This document shows, in pieces, positions 45,837 to 54,902 of a stretch of DNA of 64,000 bases. The stretch is from Flaviramulus multivorans. GTDB lineage: Bacteria > Bacteroidota > Bacteroidia > Flavobacteriales > Flavobacteriaceae. The position numbers were made by a program, and so were the translations under genes. The notes under the pieces are model-generated. The model was not told where the DNA came from, did not search any database, and saw nothing but the letters and a program-made list of their open reading frames with translations. Positions within the stretch are counted from its first letter, which is position 1. Each line of letters begins with the position of its first letter. The stretch lies in the NCBI RefSeq assembly GCF_021728415.1, contig NZ_JAKKDV010000003.1, forward strand, positions 124,001 to 188,000, read 5' to 3'.

Positions 45837-47012
45837 TTGAGAAAAAGATTGAATATATCATTTTTAAAAGCTTTTCTTTTTGAAAATAGCCTACCTCCTA
45901 TTTACACTAAAATTTTGGATACAAATGGCTATGATTTTAATATTAAAAAAAACGAAAAAAACACCTCAAATAAGCACATTGTTATTGTTAAAGATATTCC
46001 TGATTATTTCACAATAGAAACCGCTAAAAAACCAAAAACAGTACTAAAAAGAATAAAAACTTTAAAAGGACATTTGGTAGAACTCGATAAATTCAAAAAT
46101 ATTGAAGACTATTTAAATAATAAGTTTAGTTCTAAAAGCAGGTCGAATTTAAGACGCTATGTAAAAAGACTCGAAACTTGCTTTAATATTAAATGTATAA
46201 CATACTACGGTGATATAAGCAGAGAAGAATACAACAGGCTATTTGTAAGTTTAAAAGAGCTATTAATAAAGCGCTTTAAACAAAAACAAGAAACTAATTA
46301 CGAACTACAGCATTTAGACGAATATCAACAAATTGTATATGACATGTTATTACGTAAGGAAGCTAGCCTATTTGTTATATATGACAATAACAATCCCATT
46401 AGCATAAGAATTAACATGTTTAAAGGATATTTAGCATATTACATTTTAAGTGGGTATGATACTGATTATTCTAAATTTCATTTAGGCTCCATTGATATGT
46501 TAAAAAACATTGAGTGGTGTATAAATAAACGCTTTAAAGTTTATGATCTTTTAAAAGGTTACGACTATTATAAATCAAATTGGGCTACAAAAACGCATTA
46601 TTATTACAATCATATTATTTATAGTATTAATTCAATTAAAGGATATTATACCTCTATAATACAGAAGGTTAAATATTATGCTTATAATGTATTAAAGCAC
46701 TATAATTTAATTCAAAAATATAAGCGTGTAAAAAAAATATTCTATGGCTTTAAACACAAAAGTGAAATAAAAAGCACCCTATATACTTTTAAAGAAATTA
46801 ACATAGATGATTTAGACAAAAAGAATAAAATTGATATTGATAAAAACGATTCTTTTTTGTTCTTAAGAAGGCCTGTTTACGATTTTTTATTTTTAAATAG
46901 CGAAAACAAAAGTAATATTACAGTTAGTGAATTAATTAATTCACAGAATACGTTTATAATTCAATCAAGAAGTAAATGTTTTTTATTAAAAATCGGCTCA
47001 TCCAAAAAATAA
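45837..47012 (+). CDS. FemAB/GNAT-like acyltransferase, array member 5
   Basis: 391 residues. TTG at 45837 is taken as the start because it gives RKRLNISFLKAFLFENSLPPIY, matching the N-termini of members 3 and 4, and no ATG is nearby. It has SKSRSNLRRYVKRLETCFNIK near 101, LFVIYDNNNPISIRINMFKG, YDTDYSKFHLGSIDMLKNIEWCIN and YDLLKGYDYYKSNW. The C-terminal domain runs FLRRPVYDFLFLNSEN to IQSRSKCFLLKIG. It starts 1 base after member 4 and abuts member 6 directly, so coupled expression is likely. Confidence 0.74.
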   Translation: MRKRLNISFLKAFLFENSLPPIYTKILDTNGYDFNIKKNEKNTSNKHIVIVKDIPDYFTIETAKKPKTVLKRIKTLKGHLVELDKFKNIEDYLNNKFSSKSRSNLRRYVKRLETCFNIKCITYYGDISREEYNRLFVSLKELLIKRFKQKQETNYELQHLDEYQQIVYDMLLRKEASLFVIYDNNNPISIRINMFKGYLAYYILSGYDTDYSKFHLGSIDMLKNIEWCINKRFKVYDLLKGYDYYKSNWATKTHYYYNHIIYSINSIKGYYTSIIQKVKYYAYNVLKHYNLIQKYKRVKKIFYGFKHKSEIKSTLYTFKEINIDDLDKKNKIDIDKNDSFLFLRRPVYDFLFLNSENKSNITVSELINSQNTFIIQSRSKCFLLKIGSSKK

Positions 47013-48200
47013 ATGAGTTATAAAAATAAACATATTAGAGCTAGTTTTTTTTTAGATCTTTTTTTTAAAAAGAAAGACTTCCCTCGTTGTTATACTAAAA
47101 TCACAAATACTTTCACGAATAGTTTAATTTATAAAAATAACACAAGCATCATTTTAAATTCTAATTATTCTATTTTTAACGTTTATGATATACCAAACTA
47201 TTTAACACCAGAGTTTTGTAGCCCTGATTCTTTTAAACTTTTAACGGCACCACTCTACCCAGGCTATTTAATAGATTTAACTTGTTTCAAAGATTTAGAA
47301 GACTACCTTACTAATCATTTAGGAAGCCCCAGAAAATCTCAATTAAAAAGGTATAGAAAACGGCTAGATTTATGCATCGCTCCAAATTATAAAATTTACT
47401 TTGGAGCCATTAATAAAGAAGAATACAATACTATTTTTGAAGCATTATTATCTATTACAGAGCGTAGGTTTAAACAAAAAGAAGAGGTGAATTTTGAAAT
47501 ACCATTTTTAAAAATTTATCATGATATAATGTACCCTTTAATTTTAGAAAAAAAGGCTAGTATATTTGTTATATATCATAAAAGCAAACCAATAAACATA
47601 ACGCTTAATTTTATTGATAACGAAACAATTTTTCATTGGAATAGCTGCTACGATATTGATTATCAAATGTTTAATTTAGGACATATTAACATGGTAAACC
47701 ATTTAGATTGGGCATTTAACAATGGTTTTAAATTGTTCGATATGAGTCGTGGTGATTTTCTACATAAAAGAAAATATATTAATAAAAAGTATATGTATAT
47801 AGAGCATTTGATTTACAATTCTAAATCAGCCATTACTACTTTTAAAGCTTATTTTGAAATACTTAAGCTAAAAACTAGATTTACATTAATAAACCTACTT
47901 AAAAGTGTCAACTTTCATAAAGTATATAGAAAATATGCAAAGTTGAAATACAGACTTACGTATAATACTGATTTAAAAAATATAACTTCTATTTACAATG
48001 TTTCCCAAATTCCAACAACTGAAGAATTACAGCTAATTGACGTTAATAAAAATGCTTTTTTAATACAGCCACTAAATTATTTCATACATAAAAATCAAGA
48101 GTTTGTAGATAATGTTAAAGTGTATTCTTGCTTAAAAGAAAATAACACTTACTATTTTAAAGGTCTAAAAAGCCAACAAAAACTAACAATTACCAAGTAG
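47013..48200 (+). CDS. FemAB/GNAT-like acyltransferase, array member 6
   Basis: 395 residues. N-terminal FFLDLFFKKKDFPRCYTKITNT is followed by SPRKSQLKRYRKRLDLCIAPNYKIYFG, ITERRFKQKEEVN, IFVIYHKSKPINITLNF, CYDIDYQMFNLGHINMVNHLDWAFNNG and LFDMSRGDFLHKRKY. The C-terminal domain is more diverged (LIQPLNYFIHKNQEF to FKGLKSQQKLTI). The usual Tyr-Lys before the last motif is replaced by His-Lys (FLHKRKY), and the YSK motif by YQM, so substrate contacts may differ from its neighbours. Confidence 0.73.
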   Translation: MSYKNKHIRASFFLDLFFKKKDFPRCYTKITNTFTNSLIYKNNTSIILNSNYSIFNVYDIPNYLTPEFCSPDSFKLLTAPLYPGYLIDLTCFKDLEDYLTNHLGSPRKSQLKRYRKRLDLCIAPNYKIYFGAINKEEYNTIFEALLSITERRFKQKEEVNFEIPFLKIYHDIMYPLILEKKASIFVIYHKSKPINITLNFIDNETIFHWNSCYDIDYQMFNLGHINMVNHLDWAFNNGFKLFDMSRGDFLHKRKYINKKYMYIEHLIYNSKSAITTFKAYFEILKLKTRFTLINLLKSVNFHKVYRKYAKLKYRLTYNTDLKNITSIYNVSQIPTTEELQLIDVNKNAFLIQPLNYFIHKNQEFVDNVKVYSCLKENNTYYFKGLKSQQKLTITK

Positions 48201-48217
48201 TTTATATTATTTATTAA

Positions 48218-49354
48218 ATGAGCAAAAGAAAAAAAATAACTGTATTTCCTGTATTATTCAGAGATGATATGATACAACAGTTATATGAAAATATTGAGTA
48301 CTTTGACTTAAAAATTTTATTAAAAGAAAGTTCAAAAATCAAACCTTATAAGCATTATTCATTTCGTTTGATTCCAGAATATTTTAAATTACATTTAAGA
48401 AACCCGTCACTAAAAACTAAAGTCATTGCACAGCATAACTGGGGTTATTCTATTTTACTAAATAACGCTAACTCCATGGACGGTTTTATGCAAAAGCAAT
48501 TCAATTCAAAAAAAAGAAATATTTTCACAAGGTATGTTAAACGATTAGAAAGTTGCTTCAATGTAAAATACAGAATGTTTTATGGCAAGATTTCTGAATC
48601 AGATTATGGCTTCATTATGCAGGCTTTATATAACATGATTCTTGCTAGATTTAAAGAACGAAACGAACTTCATAAAAATTTACATGAATGGAACGAGCTA
48701 CATGCAAATACTTATCAAGAAATAGTAAACAAAAAGGCTTCATTATTTGTAATTTATGATGAAGATAGACCCATAGAAATATCGTTAAATTATCATTTTG
48801 ACAAAATATTATTTAGCTACATATCTTCTTACGATATAAGTTACTCTAAATTTGGTTTAGGTCATGTAGAAATTTACAAACAAATTGAATGGTGTATAAA
48901 TAATAATTACATACTTTTTGAAATGGGTGTTGGCGGAATGGATTATAAACGTCGCTGGAGTAATAATATTTATCAATTCAAACATTATATAGTCTATAAC
49001 AAACCCACAATAAAAGTTAAACTGCTTATTTTAAAATTTCAATTAAAAGAATATTTAAAATCTAAAAAACTTAATGAAGTTTCACTCAGACTTGTTGGCA
49101 AAACAAAAAAACAAGTAGAAACCACAAATAATGCAGAATGTAAAGAAATAACCAAAAAGGAGAATACAATCAAAACAGATTTTTCCGAAATTGAGTTTAC
49201 TAATAAAACCTATAACTTTTTAAACAAGTATGTACACGATTTTTTATATACAACTGAAAATCACAAAAGCGATTTGAAAGTTTTTAAAAAATCAAACCAA
49301 AATACCTTCATGTTAGAAGGGAAAGGTCATTACCAAATAATATCATTTAGTTAA
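48218..49354 (+). CDS. FemAB/GNAT-like acyltransferase, array member 7
   Basis: 378 residues. It shows KRNIFTRYVKRLESCFNVKYRMFYG near 106, LARFKERNELHKNLHEWNEL, LFVIYDEDRPIEISLNYHF, SYDISYSKFGLGHVEIYKQIEWCINNN and LFEMGVGGMDYKRRWSNNIY. The FDL.KG motif of other members is FEMGVG here. That, the WSNN and the following hydrophobic HYIVY make it the sister of the isolated gene at 60640 rather than of its array neighbours. The C-terminal domain runs FLNKYVHDFLYTTENH to LEGKGHYQIISF. It is the last of the array, with a 124-base gap after it. Confidence 0.75.
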   Translation: MSKRKKITVFPVLFRDDMIQQLYENIEYFDLKILLKESSKIKPYKHYSFRLIPEYFKLHLRNPSLKTKVIAQHNWGYSILLNNANSMDGFMQKQFNSKKRNIFTRYVKRLESCFNVKYRMFYGKISESDYGFIMQALYNMILARFKERNELHKNLHEWNELHANTYQEIVNKKASLFVIYDEDRPIEISLNYHFDKILFSYISSYDISYSKFGLGHVEIYKQIEWCINNNYILFEMGVGGMDYKRRWSNNIYQFKHYIVYNKPTIKVKLLILKFQLKEYLKSKKLNEVSLRLVGKTKKQVETTNNAECKEITKKENTIKTDFSEIEFTNKTYNFLNKYVHDFLYTTENHKSDLKVFKKSNQNTFMLEGKGHYQIISFS

Positions 49355-49478
49355 ATTTTAGTCAATTTCTAATAAACAAACTGTTTATCCATAAAGTTAG
49401 CAGTAGAAAGAAAATATAAAATGAAGACTAAATACTTTAATATATTTACAAGCAACCTGTAAAAGCAAACCGCATTTT

Positions 49479-50633
49479 ATGAAAAAGAAGCTTATTAGAA
49501 TCACTACAGTACCTTTATCTTTAAGCGGTTTACTCTACGGTCAATTAAGATTTATGTCGAACTATTTTGATGTTCTAGCTGTCTCTTCAAAAGGAAAAAA
49601 CAACGACTTACAACGAGTTTCAGAAATTGAAAGTGTCCCTACCTTTCAAGTTGAAATGACACGAAAAATAACCCCTTTTAAAGATTTAGCGGCTACATGG
49701 CAACTTTATAAATTGTTTAAAAAAGAAAAACCATTTATAGTACATTCTCATACGCCCAAAGCAGGAACACTATCTATGCTCGCAGCAAAATTTGCTGGAG
49801 TACCTCACAGATTGCATACCATAGCTGGCTTACCTCTTGTTGAAGTCAGAGGGTTTAAAAGATTTGTTTTAAATTTAGTAGAAAAAATCACATATAGGTG
49901 CGCAACAAAAATTTACCCTAATTCTTATGGATTAGTAGATATTATACTTGAAAATAAGTTTACCCACAAAAACAAGCTTAAAGTAATTGCAAATGGAAGC
50001 TCTAATGGTATAGATACTTCTTATTTCGACCCAAAGCTTTTTGGTGATGCCAAAGGTAAATTGGAATTTAGAACTTCATTAGGTATTACTGAAAAAGATT
50101 ATGTTTTTGTTTATGTTGGCCGATTAGTGTCGGATAAAGGTATAAATGAATTATTGCCCGCATTTGATAAAATAGATAGTCAAAGTAAAAATGTAAAACT
50201 TTTATTGGTAGGCACTTATGAAAATGAGTTGGACCCACTTCTTCCGAAATCTATGGAGATAATAGAAAATAACAAAAATATCATTTCTACGGGCTGGGTT
50301 GATGATGTTAGACCGTACTTTGCCATTTCCAATGTACTTGTTTTCCCTAGTTATAGAGAAGGGTTTCCAAATGTAGTAATGCAAGCTGGAGCAATGGAAT
50401 TACCAGCCATCGTTACAGATATTAATGGTTGCAATGAAATTATTGATGATAAAAAACATGGTTTTATTATTCCTACTAAAGATAGTGACGCTATTTATAA
50501 TAATATGAGTTATGTTCTTAATAATAAAGAAGAATCTATAAAAATGGGGAAAGAATCAAGGCTTAATATCGTAAATAAATTTGAGCGTAAAAGAATATGG
50601 GAGGCTCTTTTAAAAGAATACAATAATTTATAA
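49479..50633 (+). CDS. Glycosyltransferase family 4 (GT-B)
   Basis: 384 residues. It begins LIRITTVPLSLSGLLYGQLRFM and has IVHSHTPKAGTLSMLAAKFAGVPHRLHTIAGLP near 88-120, a pattern of GT4 enzymes related to PglA/CapM that add GalNAc- or related sugars soon after the initiating sugar. The donor domain shows VYVGRLVSDKGINELLPAF near 210 and VLVFPSYREGFPNVVMQAGAMELPAIVTDINGCNEII near 286 with the E-x7-type acidic region. Because similar GTs in other loci act on the undecaprenyl-linked first sugar, it may work just after one of the sugar-phosphate transferases here. Confidence 0.85.
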   Translation: MKKKLIRITTVPLSLSGLLYGQLRFMSNYFDVLAVSSKGKNNDLQRVSEIESVPTFQVEMTRKITPFKDLAATWQLYKLFKKEKPFIVHSHTPKAGTLSMLAAKFAGVPHRLHTIAGLPLVEVRGFKRFVLNLVEKITYRCATKIYPNSYGLVDIILENKFTHKNKLKVIANGSSNGIDTSYFDPKLFGDAKGKLEFRTSLGITEKDYVFVYVGRLVSDKGINELLPAFDKIDSQSKNVKLLLVGTYENELDPLLPKSMEIIENNKNIISTGWVDDVRPYFAISNVLVFPSYREGFPNVVMQAGAMELPAIVTDINGCNEIIDDKKHGFIIPTKDSDAIYNNMSYVLNNKEESIKMGKESRLNIVNKFERKRIWEALLKEYNNL

Positions 50634-50673
50634 GGAGGACCAACTTTTAAATTCTTAACAACGTTGTTTATAA

Positions 50674-52083
50674 ATGTTATTTAATTCGATAGATTTTATA
50701 TTCTTTTTACCGATAGTTTTTTTTCTCTATTGGTCTTTGGTGAAAAAGCTGAAGTTTCAAAACTTATTGCTTTTAATTAGCAGCTATGTTTTTTACGGTT
50801 GGTGGGATTATAGGTTTTTAGCATTAATATTAACAAGCACACTGGTAGATTATTGCGTTGGAATACAGCTAAATAGGTCTAGTAATAAAGCAATTAAAAA
50901 GAAATGGCTATTATTAAGCGTCATATTTAATATTGGTGTTTTAGGTTTTTTCAAATATTACAATTTCTTTATTGAGACTTTTACAAGTTTGATCTTATCA
51001 TTAGGTTTTTCAATACATAGTTCATGGACACTAAACATTATTTTACCAGTTGGAATATCTTTCTATACATTCCAAACGTTGTCCTATACTATAGATATTT
51101 ATAATGAAAAAATAAAGCCTACAAAAAATTTCATTGGGTTTGCGGCTTTTGTTTCATTTTTCCCTCAACTTGTTGCTGGTCCGATAGAAAGGGCATCAAA
51201 TTTATTACCTCAAATATTAAATTCTAGAAAGTATACTTACCAAAATCTATCTAATGGAATTAAGTTAACTATTTTCGGCTTTTTTCTAAAATTAGTTATC
51301 GCTGATAGAGCTGCTATATATGTAAATGCCGTATATAATAATATTGAAAATCACGATGGATTAAGCTTCCTGGTAGCTACTTTATTTTTCTCTTTTCAAA
51401 TTTATGGGGATTTTGCTGGATATTCGTTAATTGCTATTGGTGTCGCAAAAATGTTTGGAATTGATTTAATGACGAATTTTAATCGCCCCTATTTTGCAGC
51501 TTCCATTGGTGAGTTTTGGCAACGTTGGCACATATCACTATCTACTTGGTTCAGAGATTATGTTTATATTCCTTTAGGAGGTAATAGAACAAAAAAATGG
51601 CGTTGGTTATTCAACTTATTTATAACATTTTTAATTAGCGGTTTATGGCATGGTGCAAACTGGACTTTCGTGATTTGGGGTGCTTTAAATGGGATTTATT
51701 TAATAATTGAAGCTTTATTCAAAAAAAGAAACAAAAGAGGATTATTAAGTATTTTTGTAACTTTTATTTTAATAAATTTTGCTTGGATTTTCTTTAGAGC
51801 TGATAATATTGATAATGCTTTTAAAATAATAACTAAAATCTTTACCAAACCAGGAAATTTATACATTGGTAGTGGTGATGATATAACTGCTTCATTATAT
51901 ACAGTTTTAGCGATTAGCATTTTGTTAATTATTGAAGTTAAAAAAGAATTTTTTAATGGTTTATTTTCTATTTCCAATAACAGAATCGAATTTGTAAGGT
52001 TAATAGGATATTCTTGCCTAATTTTTATTATTCTGTATTTAGGTGTTTTTGGAGAAAGTCAATTTATATATTTTCAATTTTAA
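50674..52083 (+). CDS. MBOAT family acyltransferase, AlgI-type, copy 4
   Basis: 469 residues, polytopic. Motifs are ILPVGISFYTFQTLSYTIDIY near 128, GPIERASNLLPQ near 170, GEFWQRWHISLSTWFRDYVYIPLGGNR near 283 (the canonical AlgI IPLGGNR loop) and GLWHGANWTF with the MBOAT His near 325. It ends FIYFQF. It is closest to textbook AlgI/PatA-like O-acetyltransferases, so acetyl-CoA is the simplest donor. Its SGNH partner begins 5 bases after the stop. Confidence 0.91.
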   Translation: MLFNSIDFIFFLPIVFFLYWSLVKKLKFQNLLLLISSYVFYGWWDYRFLALILTSTLVDYCVGIQLNRSSNKAIKKKWLLLSVIFNIGVLGFFKYYNFFIETFTSLILSLGFSIHSSWTLNIILPVGISFYTFQTLSYTIDIYNEKIKPTKNFIGFAAFVSFFPQLVAGPIERASNLLPQILNSRKYTYQNLSNGIKLTIFGFFLKLVIADRAAIYVNAVYNNIENHDGLSFLVATLFFSFQIYGDFAGYSLIAIGVAKMFGIDLMTNFNRPYFAASIGEFWQRWHISLSTWFRDYVYIPLGGNRTKKWRWLFNLFITFLISGLWHGANWTFVIWGALNGIYLIIEALFKKRNKRGLLSIFVTFILINFAWIFFRADNIDNAFKIITKIFTKPGNLYIGSGDDITASLYTVLAISILLIIEVKKEFFNGLFSISNNRIEFVRLIGYSCLIFIILYLGVFGESQFIYFQF

Positions 52084-52088
52084 TTATA

Positions 52089-53024
52089 ATGAAGTCAGAA
52101 ATCAAATTAACCATACTAAAATTATTGAAATTTATAATTGTTTTAATGATAATAGACTTTGGCCTTGGCTTTATAGCGAAAGAAGTTTTTTTTAGTCAAA
52201 AAACGGGTAAATTTCATAGAACGACTTACGCCATAAAAAAATCAAAAGATGATATACTAATTTTTGGTAGCTCACATGCTCATAGACATTATGTCCCTGA
52301 AGTGGTCGAAAGACAATTATCCCTAAGTTGTTATAATGCTGGTGCTGAAGGGCAACAACTATTGTTCCACAGAGCCTTACAGAAAATGATTTTTAAAAGA
52401 ATTACACCTAAAATTATCATCTTAAATATTGATGAGAATTTTTTGTTTAAATCGGACATAGCATTTGAGCGATTATCTGATTTACACCCTTATTATTCGG
52501 ATTATAAAAGCGAATTGCATCCAATTTTAAGATTAAACTCAAGTATGATTGACTTTAAAATGCTTTTTAAATCTTATCAAACAAATTCAACGCTTGTACA
52601 TGTTATTAAATACTATCTAAAGCCCCAACAAGATTATAAAGGATATCGTCCATTATTTGATGAAACAACTGCTAATAAAATTGAAAGTTTAGAAAAGAGG
52701 GAACCTTTAAAAGAGTATGAGGAAGTAATTGATGATATTTTTGTAAATACTTTAGTAGACTTCATTGAAGAAGCTCAAGCTAAAAAAATAAAAGTTGTAT
52801 TCGTTACATCTCCAAATTTGATACTTAGGGATATAACTAAAAATGAATCACTTCTTAAAATTAAAGAAATAGCAAAATCAAAAGAAGTGATTTTTATTGA
52901 TTTTTTAAATTCCCCCAACTATTTAAACAAATACAACTTATTTCATGACGCATCACACCTAAATGATAAAGGTGCAAAATTATTTACATCTTCAGTTTCC
53001 AAAATAATTAAATCAAGTATTTAA
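52089..53024 (+). CDS. SGNH-like membrane-anchored protein, copy 4 (GSSH type)
   Basis: 311 residues from the ATG at 52089. An upstream in-frame ATG at 52014 lies inside the MBOAT gene and is rejected. The N-terminal membrane helix (about 12-32) precedes a periplasmic domain. Block I is ILIFGSSHAHRHY with the candidate nucleophile Ser62, and LFHDASHLNDKGAKLF near 283 supplies the Asp-x-x-His pair. It differs from the GDSR-type copies 1-2 and resembles the DltD-like proteins common beside AlgI-type MBOATs in Bacteroidetes. It should complete transfer of the group handled by the MBOAT at 50674. Confidence 0.8.
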   Translation: MKSEIKLTILKLLKFIIVLMIIDFGLGFIAKEVFFSQKTGKFHRTTYAIKKSKDDILIFGSSHAHRHYVPEVVERQLSLSCYNAGAEGQQLLFHRALQKMIFKRITPKIIILNIDENFLFKSDIAFERLSDLHPYYSDYKSELHPILRLNSSMIDFKMLFKSYQTNSTLVHVIKYYLKPQQDYKGYRPLFDETTANKIESLEKREPLKEYEEVIDDIFVNTLVDFIEEAQAKKIKVVFVTSPNLILRDITKNESLLKIKEIAKSKEVIFIDFLNSPNYLNKYNLFHDASHLNDKGAKLFTSSVSKIIKSSI

Positions 53025-53110
53025 ATTAGTTTGAGCGAGTAACTTACCGATAAAACAATTAAAAATAACGGTTTTAGTCATATGTAAACCTGAAGTTTTA
53101 TTAATAGTTA

Positions 53111-53118
53111 TATATTTG
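53111..53118 (+). promoter_or_regulatory. Candidate -7 box upstream of the second sugar-transferase gene
   Basis: TATATTTG is an exact match to TAnnTTTG, 55 bases before the TTG start at 53173, in the 148-base gap that separates the MBOAT/SGNH pair from the following gene run. No clear -33 TTG is visible at the right distance. It may start a separate transcript covering 53173-62822. Confidence 0.35.
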
Positions 53119-53172
53119 AGTTAAGAATGATTAATAGCAGCAACATTATAATTTAAATTATAACTTTAAAGT

Positions 53173-53778
53173 TTGTATAAAAATTTTGTAAAGCGACTAT
53201 TAGATTCCATTTTTGCCTTGGTAGGTCTAATTTTATTGTCACCTATTTTAATATTGGTTTCCATTATTTTGATAATAGTAAATAAAGACACCCCATTTTT
53301 TTTTCAAAGGAGACCAGGCAAAGACGAAAAGATATTCAAAATTGTTAAGTTTAAAACAATGAATAACTTAAAGGATGCTAATGGCAATTTACTACCAGAT
53401 AAGAATCGTATCACAGCTGTTGGAAAATTTATTAGAAAATACTCGCTAGACGAAATCCCTCAACTATTTAATGTGCTTATTGGCGATATGTCTTTAATTG
53501 GACCCCGTCCACTAATTATTGAATATCTACCTATTTATAATGAAGAACAAAAAAAACGTCATAATGTTAGACCAGGTATTACCGGTTGGGCTCAAGTAAA
53601 TGGTAGAAATTCTATATCGTGGAAAAAAAAGTTTGAATTAGACGTTTGGTACGTAGAAAACATAAGTTTTAAACTAGATTTAAAAATACTAAAATTAACA
53701 TTTATAAAAGTATTACAAAAGAAAGACGTGAACCTATCTGAAGAATTAACATCTGAATATTTTAATGGTAAGAATTAA
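53173..53778 (+). CDS. Initiating sugar-phosphate transferase (PglC-like), copy 2
   Basis: 201 residues. The TTG start is supported by the near-duplicate at 56662, which begins with ATG at the same alignment position ([14 protein letters not shown] versus MYKHFFKNIFDFLF). Features are the N-terminal re-entrant hydrophobic helix, [42 protein letters not shown] with the catalytic Asp-Glu, and [18 protein letters not shown]. It puts a HexNAc-type sugar-1-phosphate on undecaprenyl phosphate. PglC-like enzymes of this form often use UDP-diNAcBac, which the PglF/PglE/PglD-like genes of this window could supply. Confidence 0.88.
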   Translation: MYKNFVKRLLDSIFALVGLILLSPILILVSIILIIVNKDTPFFFQRRPGKDEKIFKIVKFKTMNNLKDANGNLLPDKNRITAVGKFIRKYSLDEIPQLFNVLIGDMSLIGPRPLIIEYLPIYNEEQKKRHNVRPGITGWAQVNGRNSISWKKKFELDVWYVENISFKLDLKILKLTFIKVLQKKDVNLSEELTSEYFNGKN

Positions 53779-53780
53779 TC

Positions 53781-54881
53781 ATGAGTAACGATTTAAATGT
53801 AATAGGGCTTACCAAAAAAATGCTTAAAGACTGCATTGATGAAAATACTTATTGGAATAGTGGTTTTGCCCCAATGCCAAAAAGTAAGGCAATTTGGATG
53901 TTGAATAATCCAAGAATTGACGATAACGACTACTGTGCGGTTATAGCTTCAGAAAACAACCAAATACTATCGTTTATTTCATTAATACCTGATTTTTTAA
54001 ATCTAAAAAATAACTCCGATAAAAAAGTGTATTGGATGGTTTCTTGGTGGGTAAATCCTAAAGTCGAAAAAACAGTAATAGGCACCTATACCTTTCATGA
54101 AGCCTTAAAACTAACAAACAACAAAATAGTAATTAAATCTTATGCTGAACATATAGATTCGTTTTACAAGAAAATGCCTTTTACCACTATTGCTTCAAGA
54201 TATCGGTACACCCTGTTTTTAAGTTTAGATCCATCCATGCTAATTGGTAAGTTTAAGTTTTTAAAACCTATTAAATTTATTTTTAATGCATTAGACCATG
54301 CTGTTTACTTTATCATTAATAATTTATTTAATAAACATAAACTTAAAAAAAGCACAGCTAATTTAAAGTATGAATATCTTAACAGTATAGACGAATCGAC
54401 ATGGAGGTTTATTGAACCACTGTGTAAAAATGATTTGATACTTAAAACTAAAGACTACGTAAATTGGATGCTTGATGCTAAGCAATTTACCCAAATACCT
54501 GTTTCAAAAAAGTTTAGTTATAAAACTATCGAAATTGGTACAAGCAATAATATTTATCTTCATAATATGAAGATTTTAAAGGAGAATAAAACTATAGGCT
54601 TTTTGTCGTATATAATTAATTATAATGAATTTAATGTAAAATATTTTTTAGTTGAAAAAGAAGGGGATTATGATGAATGTGTTGATGCTCTTATCGAGAA
54701 TTTTATAATTAAAAAAGCTAGATATATATTTACTGATGACACCTTTCTAGCAGAAAATATAAAAAAGAGATTTATTACTGTTTTTACTCATAAGTCTTTA
54801 AAAAAAGGATTGGCTCACAACAGTTTAGATTTAACTTTAGACACAGTTTCTCTGAACAATAGAGATGGTCATTTTTATTAA
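53781..54881 (+). CDS. GNAT-like acyltransferase, polysaccharide-locus type
   Basis: 366 residues, starting 2 bases after the sugar transferase. The N-terminal half resembles a GNAT domain (CAVIASENNQILSFISLIPDF, then VYWMVSWWVNPKVEKTVIGTYTFHEAL). A poorly conserved hydrophobic linker follows at 155-185. A second GNAT-like half (MKILKENKTIGFLSYIINYNEF near 255) ends in SLNNRDGHFY. Proteins of this two-domain kind are frequent in flavobacterial sugar loci. It lies directly between an initiating transferase and a DltA-like ligase, so transfer of the ligase-activated group to an amino sugar is plausible. Function is not known. Confidence 0.65.
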   Translation: MSNDLNVIGLTKKMLKDCIDENTYWNSGFAPMPKSKAIWMLNNPRIDDNDYCAVIASENNQILSFISLIPDFLNLKNNSDKKVYWMVSWWVNPKVEKTVIGTYTFHEALKLTNNKIVIKSYAEHIDSFYKKMPFTTIASRYRYTLFLSLDPSMLIGKFKFLKPIKFIFNALDHAVYFIINNLFNKHKLKKSTANLKYEYLNSIDESTWRFIEPLCKNDLILKTKDYVNWMLDAKQFTQIPVSKKFSYKTIEIGTSNNIYLHNMKILKENKTIGFLSYIINYNEFNVKYFLVEKEGDYDECVDALIENFIIKKARYIFTDDTFLAENIKKRFITVFTHKSLKKGLAHNSLDLTLDTVSLNNRDGHFY

Positions 54882-54902
54882 AATAAACGAGCATAGCAAT
54901 AA

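Noticed and set aside
52014-52088. Earlier ATG for the fourth SGNH protein
   Set aside because: It lies inside the MBOAT gene, and the added peptide reads the conserved MBOAT tail out of frame.
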